Positions 28,258-37,159 of a DNA stretch of 64,000 bases are shown piece by piece. Location: the NCBI RefSeq assembly GCF_001984035.1, contig NZ_CP019449.1:4035501-4099500 (forward strand), in the 5' to 3' direction. The position numbers and the translations under genes are program-made. The notes beneath the pieces were generated by a model. That model was not told the DNA's origin, made no database searches, and saw only the letters and a program-made list of their open reading frames with translations. This DNA is from Sphingopyxis sp. QXT-31 (lineage in GTDB: Bacteria > Pseudomonadota > Alphaproteobacteria > Sphingomonadales > Sphingomonadaceae). Each line of letters starts with the position of its first letter. Position 1 is the stretch's first letter.

Positions 28258-30690
28258 GTGAGCGAGGTGGTCAAGGTCGCGATCATCGGGTCGGGGCCCG
28301 CCGGGCTGAGCGCCGCATCGCGCGCCGGGCAGCTTGGTATGAGCCATGTCCTGCTCGAAAAGACCGACCATCTCTCCGACACCATCTACAAATATCAGAA
28401 GGGCAAGCGCGTGCTCGCGACGCCCGACCGGCTCGACCTCCGCTCCGACTGCCGCTTTGCCGAGGGCGCGCGCGAATATATCCTCGGCAACTGGGACGAG
28501 GATGCAGCGAACAACAAGGTGAGTGTCATCAAGGAGGCCGAGGTCACCGAGGTGACCGGGCAGCAGGGCGCGTTCGAGATCAAGACCTCGAAAGGCGTGT
28601 TCAAGGCTGAAAATATTGTGCTGGCGATCGGCACGCAGGGCAACCCCAACCGCATGCGTTGCCCCGGCAACGACCTGCCGCACATCATCTATACCGTCGA
28701 CGACCCCGAGGATTTCAAGGACAAACATATCACCGTCGTCGGATCGGGCGATGCGGGGATCGAAAATGCGTTGGGCGTAGCCGAGGAGGCGCTCGAGAAT
28801 ACCGTCACCATTTTGAACCGCTCGAAGGATTTCGCGCGGGCCAAGGCCAAGAATGTCTCCGACATGATGGAGGCGGGCGAAAATGGCTTCATGTCGATCC
28901 GCACTGAGACCCAGCCCAAACTGGTCGAACCCGGCTGGCTGACGCTCGAGACCCCGACCGGAGACGAGAAGATCCAGTGCGACGTCATTGTGGCGCGGCT
29001 GGGATCAGTTGCGCCGCGCGCCTTCGTCGAATCGATGGGGATCGAGTTCACCGGGCCCGACCGCGAGGCCTTTCCCAAACTGTCGCCGACCTTCGAATCG
29101 ACCGTCCCCGGCATCTTCGTGATCGGCGCGCTCGCGGGTTATCCGCTGATCAAGCATTGCATGAACCAGGGCTATGACGTCGTCGAGTTCATCAACGGCA
29201 ACAAGGAGCTGACGCCGGCCGACGAGAAAGATCTGGCGGCGATCTTCGCCGACCTGCCGCAGAAGAAATCGGTCAGCGAATGGCTCGAATATCTGCGCAC
29301 GCGCATCCGCATCTTCGCCGACGTCTCGCCGCTGCAGATGCGCGAGTTCATGCTCGATTCGAAGGTCGCCTTCTATCGGGCGGGCGATGTGGTATTCGAA
29401 CGTGACGAGCCCGGATCGTCGCTGTTCGCGATCGCCGACGGCCATGCGGTGGTCGAGATCGGTCCCGACATGACGGTGCCGATCGAGCAGGGCTCGATCT
29501 TCGGCGAGGTCGGCCTGATCTCGGGCCGCAAGCGCGGCGCGACGATCCGTGCGGGCGAGGACAGCATCTTCGTCGAAGTGTCGCGCACCGCGGCGCTCAA
29601 GCTGATGGCGGCGGTGCCGGGCGCCAAGCGCGTGATCAACCGCATCTCGCTCGAACGTCAATTGCTCCAGATTTTCCGCGGCGGCCTGACGGTCGAGGAT
29701 CTGGAACCGATCGTCGAGGATCCCGCGATCGAACGTTTCCCCGCGGGCAAGGTCGTCGTCGCCGAGGGCGACGAGGGCGACGACGTCTATGTCGTGCGCT
29801 CGGGATCGATGGTCGTCGAGAAGGATATCGGCGGCAAACCGATCTTCCTGCGCTACCTGCCCGCGGGCAGCTATTTCGGCGAAATGGCCGTGCTGTCGGG
29901 CGCGCCGCGCAACGCCACGGTGAAAGCCGCGGTCGCGAGCGAGGTCATCCGCCTCAAGGGCCAGCAGTTCAAGGAAATGCTCGCGCGGCGGCCGCAGGTG
30001 CGCGCGGCGACCGAGGCTGCGGTCGCCGAACGCGCGGCGATGAACAGCTTCATCGAATCGCGCAAAGCGAGCTATTCGAGCGCGGTCGACATGTATTCGG
30101 ACACCGCCAGCTTCATCATGAAGGAGGGGCTGGGCGAGGCGACCGACGCGCTGCTGATCGACGAAAATCTCTGCGTCGGCTGCGACAATTGCGAAAAGGC
30201 CTGCGCCGACAGCCACGAAGGCCTGTCGCGGCTCGACCGCGAGGCGGGCAAGACCTTCGCGCATCTCCACGTGCCCACCAGCTGCCGCCACTGCGAGCAT
30301 CCGCACTGCATGGCCGACTGCCCGCCGAACGTCATCCACCGCGGCCCCGACGGCGAAGTGTTCATGGAGCCCGGCTGCATCGGCTGCGGCAATTGCATGC
30401 GCAATTGCCCCTATGGCGTAATCCGCATGGAGGCGGCGCCGCCGCAGAAGCCCAGCCTGCTGCGCTGGCTGCTCACCGGCTTCGGCCCCGGTCCGGGCGA
30501 ACCCTCGCCCAAATGGACCAAGAAGAAACTGGGCGAGGAGAAGCCCAAGAAGATCGCGGTCAAATGCGACATGTGCAAGGGCATCGCAGGCGGCCCCGCC
30601 TGCGTGCGCGCGTGCCCGACCGGCGCGGCGATCCGTGTCTCGCCCGAGGAGTTCCTGTCGATCGCCCGGCTCGAAGAGGACGCCGGCTGA
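28258..30690 (+). CDS. Fused FAD oxidoreductase / double cNMP-binding / four-cluster ferredoxin protein
   Basis: The 810-residue protein joins three known modules. Residues 1-330 form a two-Rossmann NAD(P)H-FAD oxidoreductase (GSGPAG at 11-16, second nucleotide site VGSGDAG near 161, VIGALAGYPLIKH). About 355-590 are two cyclic-nucleotide-binding domains with phosphate-cassette motifs FGEVGLISGRKRGAT and FGEMAVLSGAPRNATV; the second is canonical. About 625-800 are a DmsB/NrfC-like ferredoxin with sixteen Cys for four [4Fe-4S] clusters, starting CVGCDNC near 638. No signal peptide is seen, so it is cytoplasmic. It starts GTG after a GGAG 9 bp upstream, and its stop overlaps the membrane gene. 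Inference: a cNMP-gated NAD(P)H dehydrogenase feeding that membrane partner. Confidence 0.88.
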   Translation: MSEVVKVAIIGSGPAGLSAASRAGQLGMSHVLLEKTDHLSDTIYKYQKGKRVLATPDRLDLRSDCRFAEGAREYILGNWDEDAANNKVSVIKEAEVTEVTGQQGAFEIKTSKGVFKAENIVLAIGTQGNPNRMRCPGNDLPHIIYTVDDPEDFKDKHITVVGSGDAGIENALGVAEEALENTVTILNRSKDFARAKAKNVSDMMEAGENGFMSIRTETQPKLVEPGWLTLETPTGDEKIQCDVIVARLGSVAPRAFVESMGIEFTGPDREAFPKLSPTFESTVPGIFVIGALAGYPLIKHCMNQGYDVVEFINGNKELTPADEKDLAAIFADLPQKKSVSEWLEYLRTRIRIFADVSPLQMREFMLDSKVAFYRAGDVVFERDEPGSSLFAIADGHAVVEIGPDMTVPIEQGSIFGEVGLISGRKRGATIRAGEDSIFVEVSRTAALKLMAAVPGAKRVINRISLERQLLQIFRGGLTVEDLEPIVEDPAIERFPAGKVVVAEGDEGDDVYVVRSGSMVVEKDIGGKPIFLRYLPAGSYFGEMAVLSGAPRNATVKAAVASEVIRLKGQQFKEMLARRPQVRAATEAAVAERAAMNSFIESRKASYSSAVDMYSDTASFIMKEGLGEATDALLIDENLCVGCDNCEKACADSHEGLSRLDREAGKTFAHLHVPTSCRHCEHPHCMADCPPNVIHRGPDGEVFMEPGCIGCGNCMRNCPYGVIRMEAAPPQKPSLLRWLLTGFGPGPGEPSPKWTKKKLGEEKPKKIAVKCDMCKGIAGGPACVRACPTGAAIRVSPEEFLSIARLEEDAG

Positions 30691-31586
30691 TGGCGAGCCT
30701 CTTTTCGAACCTGTTCGGCGCGCGCCGCCGCAGCAAGGCGACGCAGACCGAGCGCGTGCGCGAACGGCGCCACGAGGGTTTCCTGCGCTACGCCAATTTC
30801 CGCTGGGCCAAGATTTCGGGCGGGCTCTGCCTGCTGATCATCGTGAGCTACGCCCTGGTCGACGTGACGCCGCGCCACAATGGCGGCAGCTGGTACGGCT
30901 ATACGCTCGGCACGCTCGGCGCTGGGCTGATCCTGTGGCTCACCGCCTTGGGCTATCGCAAGCGCAAGATGACGAGCGACTATTGGTCCTTGAAGGCCTG
31001 GACCTCGGCGCATGTCTATCTCGGGCTCAGCCTGATGGTTATCGGGACCTGGCACACGGGCTTCCAGCTCGGCTGGAACGTGCACACGCTCGCCTGGGCG
31101 CTGATGATGCTCGTGATCCTGTCGGGGCTCTATGGCATCATCGTCTATGCGACGCTGCCGCAGGCGCTGTCGAACAACCGCGACGAGATGACGCAGATGC
31201 AGATGCTCGAGGCGATCCGCGCCTTCGACCGCCAGTTGCACAGCGCCGCGCAGCCGCTGACCCCGCAGGACACCGCGCCGGTGCTGAAGGCGCTCGACGA
31301 GGATCCCTTCGCGGGCGGCATCGGCGCGCGCCTGTCGGGGCGCTATCGCAATTGCGCGACCGCCGCCGCGCTGCACGCGCTCGCCGGGCCGGGGACGAGC
31401 GATGCCGAGGCGCGCGAAAAGGTCGTCGGGCTGCTCAAGCAGAAACAGGCGGCGCTCGGGCGATTGCGCCAGCATCTTAGGATCCGGGCTTTGCTCGAAA
31501 TCTGGCTTTACGTGCATGTGCCGCTGACCTTTGCGCTGATCGCGGCGCTGTCGGCGCACATCATCAGCGTTTTCTTCTACTGGTAA
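30690..31586 (+). CDS. Cytochrome b-like membrane protein of the electron-transfer module
   Basis: The 298-residue protein has a basic cytoplasmic N-terminus and five predicted membrane helices at about 44-60, 72-90, 104-125, 131-157 and 268-298. A cytoplasmic loop of about 110 residues lies before the last helix. Histidines within or next to helices (H108, H122, H132, H276, H290) are placed to bind b hemes. No precise family is recognised; it resembles NarI/cytochrome b561-like quinol-linked subunits. The ATG overlaps the preceding stop by one base, and the decaheme gene follows 19 bp later. It probably carries electrons across the membrane. Confidence 0.75.
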   Translation: MASLFSNLFGARRRSKATQTERVRERRHEGFLRYANFRWAKISGGLCLLIIVSYALVDVTPRHNGGSWYGYTLGTLGAGLILWLTALGYRKRKMTSDYWSLKAWTSAHVYLGLSLMVIGTWHTGFQLGWNVHTLAWALMMLVILSGLYGIIVYATLPQALSNNRDEMTQMQMLEAIRAFDRQLHSAAQPLTPQDTAPVLKALDEDPFAGGIGARLSGRYRNCATAAALHALAGPGTSDAEAREKVVGLLKQKQAALGRLRQHLRIRALLEIWLYVHVPLTFALIAALSAHIISVFFYW

Positions 31587-31605
31587 GGCGAGGGGAGGGG
31601 GACCC

Positions 31606-33540
31606 ATGAGCTTCATCCTGCGCCGTATCTCGACGACGAAGACGGGCAAGCAGATTATCCGCGACGCGCCGCTGCCGGGCGACGCGATCACCCTCGGGCG
31701 CGAGGGCAGCAACATCATCCACATCGCCGACCTGGCGGTGAACCCGCATCATGCGACGATCACGAGCGCCGACGGCCGCCATGTCCGCGTGCAGGCGAGC
31801 GAGGGGCTGGGTTTCGACATCAACGGCCGCACCGTCGACGCCGCCGATATCGACAGCGCTGCGGGCGCCGAGCTGCGCTTCGGCGGGCACCGGCTGACGA
31901 TCGCGCGCGAGGACGAGAATATCATCCTGCTCGTCGAGCGCATCGACGAGCTGTCGCAATCGTCGAAGGACGTCGACGAGGCCAAGGCCTTCTCGCTGCA
32001 GGGCGTGATGCTCGGCAAGCGCGTCGGCGCGTGGAGCTTCGCGATCCTGATGCTGCTCGCCTTCCTGGTCGGGCCGATCTGGGCGTGGGCGAGCTACAAG
32101 AATGTCGACGAGCGGCCCGATGGCTATCACGCCGACACCGCCTGGCTGTCGGGGCCGCTGTCGAGCGCGCACGCGAGCCTCAAGAACGACTGCCAGTCGT
32201 GCCATGTCGAGCCCTTCGTCGCGGTGACCGACAAGGCGTGCGTCGGCTGTCATACCGGCGAGCACAAGTCGATGAGCACCGCGCACGCCAATGCCTCGAC
32301 CGCGATGCTGATCGCGGCGCGCCAGCCGCCGGGCATGGGCGACAAGATCCTCGCGGGCTTTGCGAGCGCGTTCAACAAGCCGCAGGGCCGCTGCGTCGAA
32401 TGCCATACCGAGCATGAGGGCGCCGGGCCGATGCCGGCGACGCCGCAGAAATTCTGCGCCGACTGCCACGACGGCATGCAGGGGCGGCTGAAGGCGGCGG
32501 GGCATCCGACCCAGCTCGCCGACGCCGCCGACTTCGGCACCGGCCACCCCGAATTCCGCCCGCTCGTCCGCGCGGCGCCGGGCGCGAAGCCGACGCGCAC
32601 GCTGATGACCAAGGGGCTGGTCGATTATAACGGCCTCAAATTCCCGCACGACATGCACTTGCAGGCGACCGGCGGCGTCGCGCGCATGGCGGCGAGTTTC
32701 CGCGGGCGCTACGACTTCGGCAAGCAGCTCGAATGCGAGAATTGCCACCGCCCCGACGCCGACGGGGTGCGGATCAAGCCGGTCGAGATGGAGCGCGACT
32801 GCGCGATGTGCCACAGCCTCGCCTTCGAGACCGTCGGCGGCGTGACGCGCACTTTGCGCCACGGCGAGCCCGGACAGGTCGTCGCCGACCTGATGGCCTA
32901 TTATCGCTCGACCCCGCCGACGCGGCCGCTGCAACTCGGCGGCATCGCACGGCGGCGTCCCGGCGCCTATGCAGAGGGGCAGGTCTACAACATCTATTTC
33001 AACGAGGTTGCGCTGCGCCCGAGCCGCGCCGAGGATGCGGTGCGCGCGGTCTTCTCGAAGGGCGGCGCCTGTTACGACTGCCACACCATCTTCGCCCCCG
33101 CCGCGGGCAACAACTGGCGCGTCGCGGCGGTGAACCAGACGCCGCGCTTCCTGGAAAAGGGCTGGTTCGACCACGACGCGCACCGCGAGACCGACTGCGC
33201 CGACTGCCACACCATGGCGGAAGGGTCGAAGGTCTCGACCGACTTCCTCGTCCCCGGCCTGACGCAATGCCGCGACTGCCATGTCGGCGAGAGCGGGGCG
33301 CGGCTGGTGAAGGTCGAGACCGCGACCGAATCGCCCTGCGCGATGTGCCACGAATATCACAACGACGGCGGCAAGCCGTGGATGCCGCCGACGCAGCGCA
33401 AGAAAAAGACCGCGTTCATCACAAAACAACCGTCGCGCGATACTTATGCTGTGAGCCAGATCACAGGGCATGCGACGCGGAATCTTTATAATGTGACTTG
33501 GCGCACTCCCGCGCTACAAGCCACTCACAGGGGCGGATGA
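31606..33540 (+). CDS. FHA domain - membrane helix - decaheme cytochrome c fusion
   Basis: The 644-residue protein begins with an FHA fold at about 28-100 (TLGREGSN, NPHHATI, FDINGRTV). One membrane helix lies at about 141-163, followed by a periplasmic part with ten CxxCH heme-c sites. The first is at 196-200 and the last near 577; examples are CQSCH, CVECH, CENCH, CYDCH and CAMCH. FHA domains bind phosphothreonine peptides, but the usual Ser-Arg of the SRxHA motif is NPHHA here, so binding is uncertain. GGGAGGGGGACCC precedes the ATG. It is the third gene of the module and the likely periplasmic electron exit or entry. Confidence 0.9.
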   Translation: MSFILRRISTTKTGKQIIRDAPLPGDAITLGREGSNIIHIADLAVNPHHATITSADGRHVRVQASEGLGFDINGRTVDAADIDSAAGAELRFGGHRLTIAREDENIILLVERIDELSQSSKDVDEAKAFSLQGVMLGKRVGAWSFAILMLLAFLVGPIWAWASYKNVDERPDGYHADTAWLSGPLSSAHASLKNDCQSCHVEPFVAVTDKACVGCHTGEHKSMSTAHANASTAMLIAARQPPGMGDKILAGFASAFNKPQGRCVECHTEHEGAGPMPATPQKFCADCHDGMQGRLKAAGHPTQLADAADFGTGHPEFRPLVRAAPGAKPTRTLMTKGLVDYNGLKFPHDMHLQATGGVARMAASFRGRYDFGKQLECENCHRPDADGVRIKPVEMERDCAMCHSLAFETVGGVTRTLRHGEPGQVVADLMAYYRSTPPTRPLQLGGIARRRPGAYAEGQVYNIYFNEVALRPSRAEDAVRAVFSKGGACYDCHTIFAPAAGNNWRVAAVNQTPRFLEKGWFDHDAHRETDCADCHTMAEGSKVSTDFLVPGLTQCRDCHVGESGARLVKVETATESPCAMCHEYHNDGGKPWMPPTQRKKKTAFITKQPSRDTYAVSQITGHATRNLYNVTWRTPALQATHRGG

Positions 33541-33583
33541 CAACAGGGCGGTCGCGACCGGGCGGCCCGAGCAGGGGACCGAT

Positions 33584-34432
33584 ATGCTGATCGCCCAGAT
33601 CACCGATATCCATATCGGGTTCGATCCGGACAATCCGGCGGAATATAACCGCAAGCGGCTCGACGAGGTCATCGATGTGCTCATCGACGGCCCGAACCGG
33701 CCCGACCTGCTGCTCGCGACCGGCGACATCACCGACCGCGGCGACCCCGACAGCTATCGCCGGCTGGCCAACGCCTTTTCGCGCTGCCCCTTTCCGGTGT
33801 GGCCCAGCGTCGGCAACCATGATCTGCGTGACAATTTCAGCGCGCAATTCCCGGGCTTCGACGACGGCAACGGCTTTATCCAATATACGATCGAGCTGCC
33901 CGAGCTGCGGCTGGTGACGGTCGATACGCTCGAAGAAGGGCGCCACGGCGGCGCTTTTTGCGAGACGCGCGCGGCGTGGCTCGACGCCGAGCTCGCGAAT
34001 GACCCCGCCAAGCCCACCTATATCGTGATGCACCACCCGCCGGTCGAAAGCGGGATCGAGTGGATGAACACCCACCCCGACGAGCCTTGGGTCGGGGTCT
34101 TCACCGAGGTGGTGCGGCGCCACCCGCAGGTGCGCGGACTGATCTGCGGCCACCTCCACCGCAGCGTGACCGTCGCGTGGGAGGGGCGCACCGTCGCCAT
34201 CTGCTCGTCAACCGCGCCGCAAGTGTCGCTCGACCTCCGCCCGATCGACGAGGACAAGCCCGACGACCGCCCGATGATCGTCGCCGAGGATCCGGCCTAT
34301 GCGCTCCACCGCTGGAACGGGCGCGAACTGGTGAGCTTCTACGACCATGCCGGGGCGCACACGATGCTCGCCAAATATGACGAGCGGCTGCAGCCGCTGG
34401 TGCGCGAGCTGAAGGCCGAGCGGCCGGCTTAA
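33584..34432 (+). CDS. CpdA-like class III cyclic-nucleotide phosphodiesterase
   Basis: The 282-residue calcineurin-fold phosphoesterase has the full dinuclear metal set: TDIH (8-10), ATGDITDRGD, SVGNHD, MHHPP and CGHLHR. This order and spacing match CpdA/Rv0805-type 3',5'-cyclic nucleotide phosphodiesterases, though some relatives act on other phosphodiesters. It begins 43 bp after the decaheme gene, on the same strand. The pairing with a protein that has two cNMP-binding domains supports cyclic-nucleotide turnover as its job. Its stop overlaps the convergent regulator gene. Confidence 0.85.
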   Translation: MLIAQITDIHIGFDPDNPAEYNRKRLDEVIDVLIDGPNRPDLLLATGDITDRGDPDSYRRLANAFSRCPFPVWPSVGNHDLRDNFSAQFPGFDDGNGFIQYTIELPELRLVTVDTLEEGRHGGAFCETRAAWLDAELANDPAKPTYIVMHHPPVESGIEWMNTHPDEPWVGVFTEVVRRHPQVRGLICGHLHRSVTVAWEGRTVAICSSTAPQVSLDLRPIDEDKPDDRPMIVAEDPAYALHRWNGRELVSFYDHAGAHTMLAKYDERLQPLVRELKAERPA

Positions 34433-35466
34433 TCGAGCGCGAGGCGGCGCCGCGCGAAGACGAGCGCGGCGACGAGGCAGCCTGCGAACAGCGCGCCTTC
34501 CAGCGCCGCGGTTGCGATCTGGCTGACCGGGCCGATGCCGCTCTCGCCGAACAAACCGCCGATCGGATCGAGATGCGGGCGCGCGGTGGGGAAGGCCTGT
34601 GCCAGCAGCGCGAGGCTGCCGCCGAGCAGGCGTCCGCCGCTGAGCGCGATGGCGAGGCCGCCGAGCGCGCCAGCGAGTGCGGGCAGGCCGATGCTGCGGC
34701 GGAGCGACAGTGCGGGCGCGCGGTCGGCGAGCCAGGCGCCGACGCCGACCGCGGCGCCGAGCAGCGCGCCCTCGGGCGCGCCGGTGATGTCGCCGGGCGA
34801 GCGGCCGAAGAGCATCGCGAAGGCGTCGAGCCCGACGAGCTTGACGAGCGCGCCGACGATCAGGCCGCCGAAGGCGCCCCCCGCCACGGTCCAGGCGCCG
34901 CGATGCGTCGGTGCAAAGCCCGCGGCGGCGATGCCGAAGGCGACCCCGGCGCCGCCGAGCAGCGCGAGCGCGACGGTCATCGCGATGAGCACAAGCAAGA
35001 TCGACAGCCCGCCACCCGCCGCCTGCGAAGCGCCCGCGAAGCCGTAGAGCATGCCGCCGAACAGCCCCGCGACGCCCCCGCCGAGCGTTCCCGCGCCGCC
35101 GAGCAGCAGCCATTGGCGGACGCCGAAACCGGCCGCGGGTTCGGCGGCAGGACGCGCGCCATCGCGCTCGACCGCCGCGACGAAACGATAGCCGTGCTTG
35201 GGCACCGTCTCGATGAAGCGCGGATGCGCGGCGTCGTCGCCGAGCTGCTTGCGCAGCGTGCGGATGCACTGGGTCAGCGCCTCGTCGGTGACGGGCACCC
35301 CACGCCACACCTCTTCGAGGAAGCGCTCCTTCGACACCAGCTTGCCTGCCTCGCGCACCAGCAGCGCGAGCGCGTCGAAATAGCGCGCGTTGAGTTCGAC
35401 CGCGGCCCCATCGCAGAGCAACCGCCGGTCGGCGGGGTCGAGGCTGAAGCGATCGAAGCGCAGCAT
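34429..35466 (-). CDS. Membrane-anchored winged-helix (OmpR/CadC-type) regulator
   Basis: Residues 1-100 form an OmpR/PhoB-type winged helix: LNARYFDALALLVREAGKLVSKERFLEEVW, then TQCIRTLRKQLGDD and FIETVPKHGYRFVA. The remaining 240 residues are Gly/Ala-rich hydrophobic helices, about six or seven, instead of the single helix and sensor domain of CadC. The signal sensed is unknown. It lies between the module's phosphodiesterase gene (convergent) and a dehydrogenase gene on its own strand. Confidence 0.82.
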   Translation of the reverse strand: MLRFDRFSLDPADRRLLCDGAAVELNARYFDALALLVREAGKLVSKERFLEEVWRGVPVTDEALTQCIRTLRKQLGDDAAHPRFIETVPKHGYRFVAAVERDGARPAAEPAAGFGVRQWLLLGGAGTLGGGVAGLFGGMLYGFAGASQAAGGGLSILLVLIAMTVALALLGGAGVAFGIAAAGFAPTHRGAWTVAGGAFGGLIVGALVKLVGLDAFAMLFGRSPGDITGAPEGALLGAAVGVGAWLADRAPALSLRRSIGLPALAGALGGLAIALSGGRLLGGSLALLAQAFPTARPHLDPIGGLFGESGIGPVSQIATAALEGALFAGCLVAALVFARRRLALD

Positions 35467-35476
35467 CGCCGGACGA

Positions 35477-36421
35477 TCAATAGCCGAGCGTCAGGTCCAC
35501 CTGCGGCGCAACCGGCTGGCCCTTCTGCCAGCGGTCGAGATTCTCGAGGAAGCGTTCCGCGGCGCGGACGAACATCTTGTCCTGCGCGCGGCCCGACAGG
35601 TGCATCGTGATATGCGCGTTGTCGAGCGTCCACAGCACGTCGTCGGCGGGCAGCGGCTCAGGGCTGGTCACGTCGAGGAAGGCCGCGGCGATCTGCTTGC
35701 TATCGAGCGCGGCGACGAGCGCGGCTTGGTCGACGACGCTGCCGCGCGCGATATTGACTAGGGTTGCCGTCGGCTTCATCGCCGCGAGCTCGGCCGCGCC
35801 GATCATGCCGTCGGTCTCGGGGGTCGCGGGGACCGCGAGGATCACCCAATCATAGTCGCCGAGCCGCGCGCGCCACTGGTCGGGGCCGAGCGTGTTCGGT
35901 CCGGGCGAGCGGCGCACGACCGTGACATCGACGTTAAACGCCTGCAGCCGCTCCTCGACCAGCTGGCCGATCGCGCCATAGCCGAGCAGCAGCGCCTTCG
36001 ATCCGTAGAGTTCGACCTTGCCGGGCGAATCGAGCAGCCATTCGCGCCGCTCCTGCGCGCGCACGACCTCGCGATACCCCTTGGCGACGGTGAGCATGCC
36101 CATCACGACATATTCGGCGATGGTAATCGCGTTGATCCCGACGCCGTTGGTCAGCACCGCGCCGCGGTCGCGGAGCAGACCCAGCGGTATGCCGTCGACC
36201 CCGGCGTAGATCGAGTTCAGCCATTTGATGTTGGTCGCGGCGGTGATCGCGGCGGCCATGTCGCGCTTGTCGTACATGTCGAACCAGCCGATCTCGGCCG
36301 CGGGTGCGAGTTCCATCGCCTCCTCCTTCGATTGGAAGAAGCGCGGCTCGACCCATTCGGGCAGGCAGTTTTCGACGAGCGGGCGGATCAGGCCCGAGAG
36401 GACGGTGACGGTCTTTGACAT
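35477..36421 (-). CDS. D-2-hydroxyacid dehydrogenase family protein
   Basis: The 314-residue NAD-dependent oxidoreductase has the Rossmann motif GYGAIG (near 148) and the catalytic Arg in VNIARGSVVD. Glu in VTSPEPLP and His in MHLSGR complete the triad. Family members reduce or oxidise 2-hydroxy acids such as glyoxylate, hydroxypyruvate or phosphoglycerate; the substrate is not clear. It is shorter at the N-terminus than SerA. It starts 10 bp or so upstream of the regulator gene on the same strand. Confidence 0.9.
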   Translation of the reverse strand: MSKTVTVLSGLIRPLVENCLPEWVEPRFFQSKEEAMELAPAAEIGWFDMYDKRDMAAAITAATNIKWLNSIYAGVDGIPLGLLRDRGAVLTNGVGINAITIAEYVVMGMLTVAKGYREVVRAQERREWLLDSPGKVELYGSKALLLGYGAIGQLVEERLQAFNVDVTVVRRSPGPNTLGPDQWRARLGDYDWVILAVPATPETDGMIGAAELAAMKPTATLVNIARGSVVDQAALVAALDSKQIAAAFLDVTSPEPLPADDVLWTLDNAHITMHLSGRAQDKMFVRAAERFLENLDRWQKGQPVAPQVDLTLGY

Positions 36422-36442
36422 GGACAGGCTGTACCCCGTGTT

Positions 36443-36802
36443 TCAGGCGGGAGAAAAGGCCCGCCACGCCACTATCGTCAAAAAGGGCAGCCCGGCAAGG
36501 TCGGCGAGCGCGATGGGGCGCAGCGCGGGCGGCGATCCCGCCTGCCAATAGAGCGCGAGGAAGCTCAGCATCGAGATTGCGGCGGCGAGGCTGGCGAGGC
36601 GGCGCACCCCGGGATCGAACGCCGCCCAGACGCAGATGGCGAGGACGACGAGGAACAGCGCGGCGCGGTGGTGGAGCAGCAGGAAGACCGGGCTCTGCGC
36701 ATCGACGGCATAGAGCCGCGTCAGCATCGCAGGCCGGAAAAAGGCAAGCGCCGGCATCAGGTGGATGAGCGCGAGGAGGAGCCAGGCGATGCGGTCGAGC
36801 AT
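36443..36802 (-). CDS. Small four-helix membrane protein, unknown function
   Basis: The family is not recognised. The 119-residue product is almost entirely hydrophobic, with four likely helices (about 5-23, 40-62, 66-85 and 93-115). It starts MLDRIAWLLLALIHLMPALAFFRP, a layout seen in several uncharacterised proteobacterial proteins. It is followed 21 bp later by the dehydrogenase gene on the same strand. Upstream (36803-37159) is a 357-bp gap without a supported gene that holds the repeat at 37042. Confidence 0.7.
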   Translation of the reverse strand: MLDRIAWLLLALIHLMPALAFFRPAMLTRLYAVDAQSPVFLLLHHRAALFLVVLAICVWAAFDPGVRRLASLAAAISMLSFLALYWQAGSPPALRPIALADLAGLPFLTIVAWRAFSPA

Positions 36803-37041
36803 GGCGGCGAGGGTAGCACTTACAGGGGTGTAAGCAAGGGGGTGGGCTGCCTTTGCCCTATTCCAAAGTTCAGGAAAGTTCAGCCCTGTGGGCTTCCCCG
36901 ACCGGGGCCCCGGCCGCCGCTCTTATCGAGTCGGTGAAAAGAGCCAGAAGCGATGCTTGCATGGCCGGATAATGTAGGAAAGGCCTTTTTTGAAAACGAC
37001 GGCGGTTTTGGGGTGGAGGAGCGGACAGTCCGCTTATTGAT

Positions 37042-37119
37042 CGTCACCCCGGCGAAGGCCGGGGTCTCGCCCTCTCGCTATGACGCACCGGCGAGATCCC
37101 GGCCTTCGCCGGGATGACG
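37042..37119. repeat. Inverted repeat with 30-bp arms (family C)
   Basis: The arms at 37042-37071 and 37090-37119 match at 28 of 30 positions as reverse complements, with an 18-nt loop. Core motifs are CCGGCGAAGGCCGGGG and its mirror, a palindrome widespread in alphaproteobacterial intergenic DNA. It stands in the gap between cysS and the small membrane-protein gene, about 40 bp past the cysS stop, where it may act as a transcript end. I see nothing else of note in 36803-37041. Confidence 0.85.
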
Positions 37120-37159
37120 GAAAGCGACCGAAGTCCGCCCTTCGCCGTGGCTGCGACGG

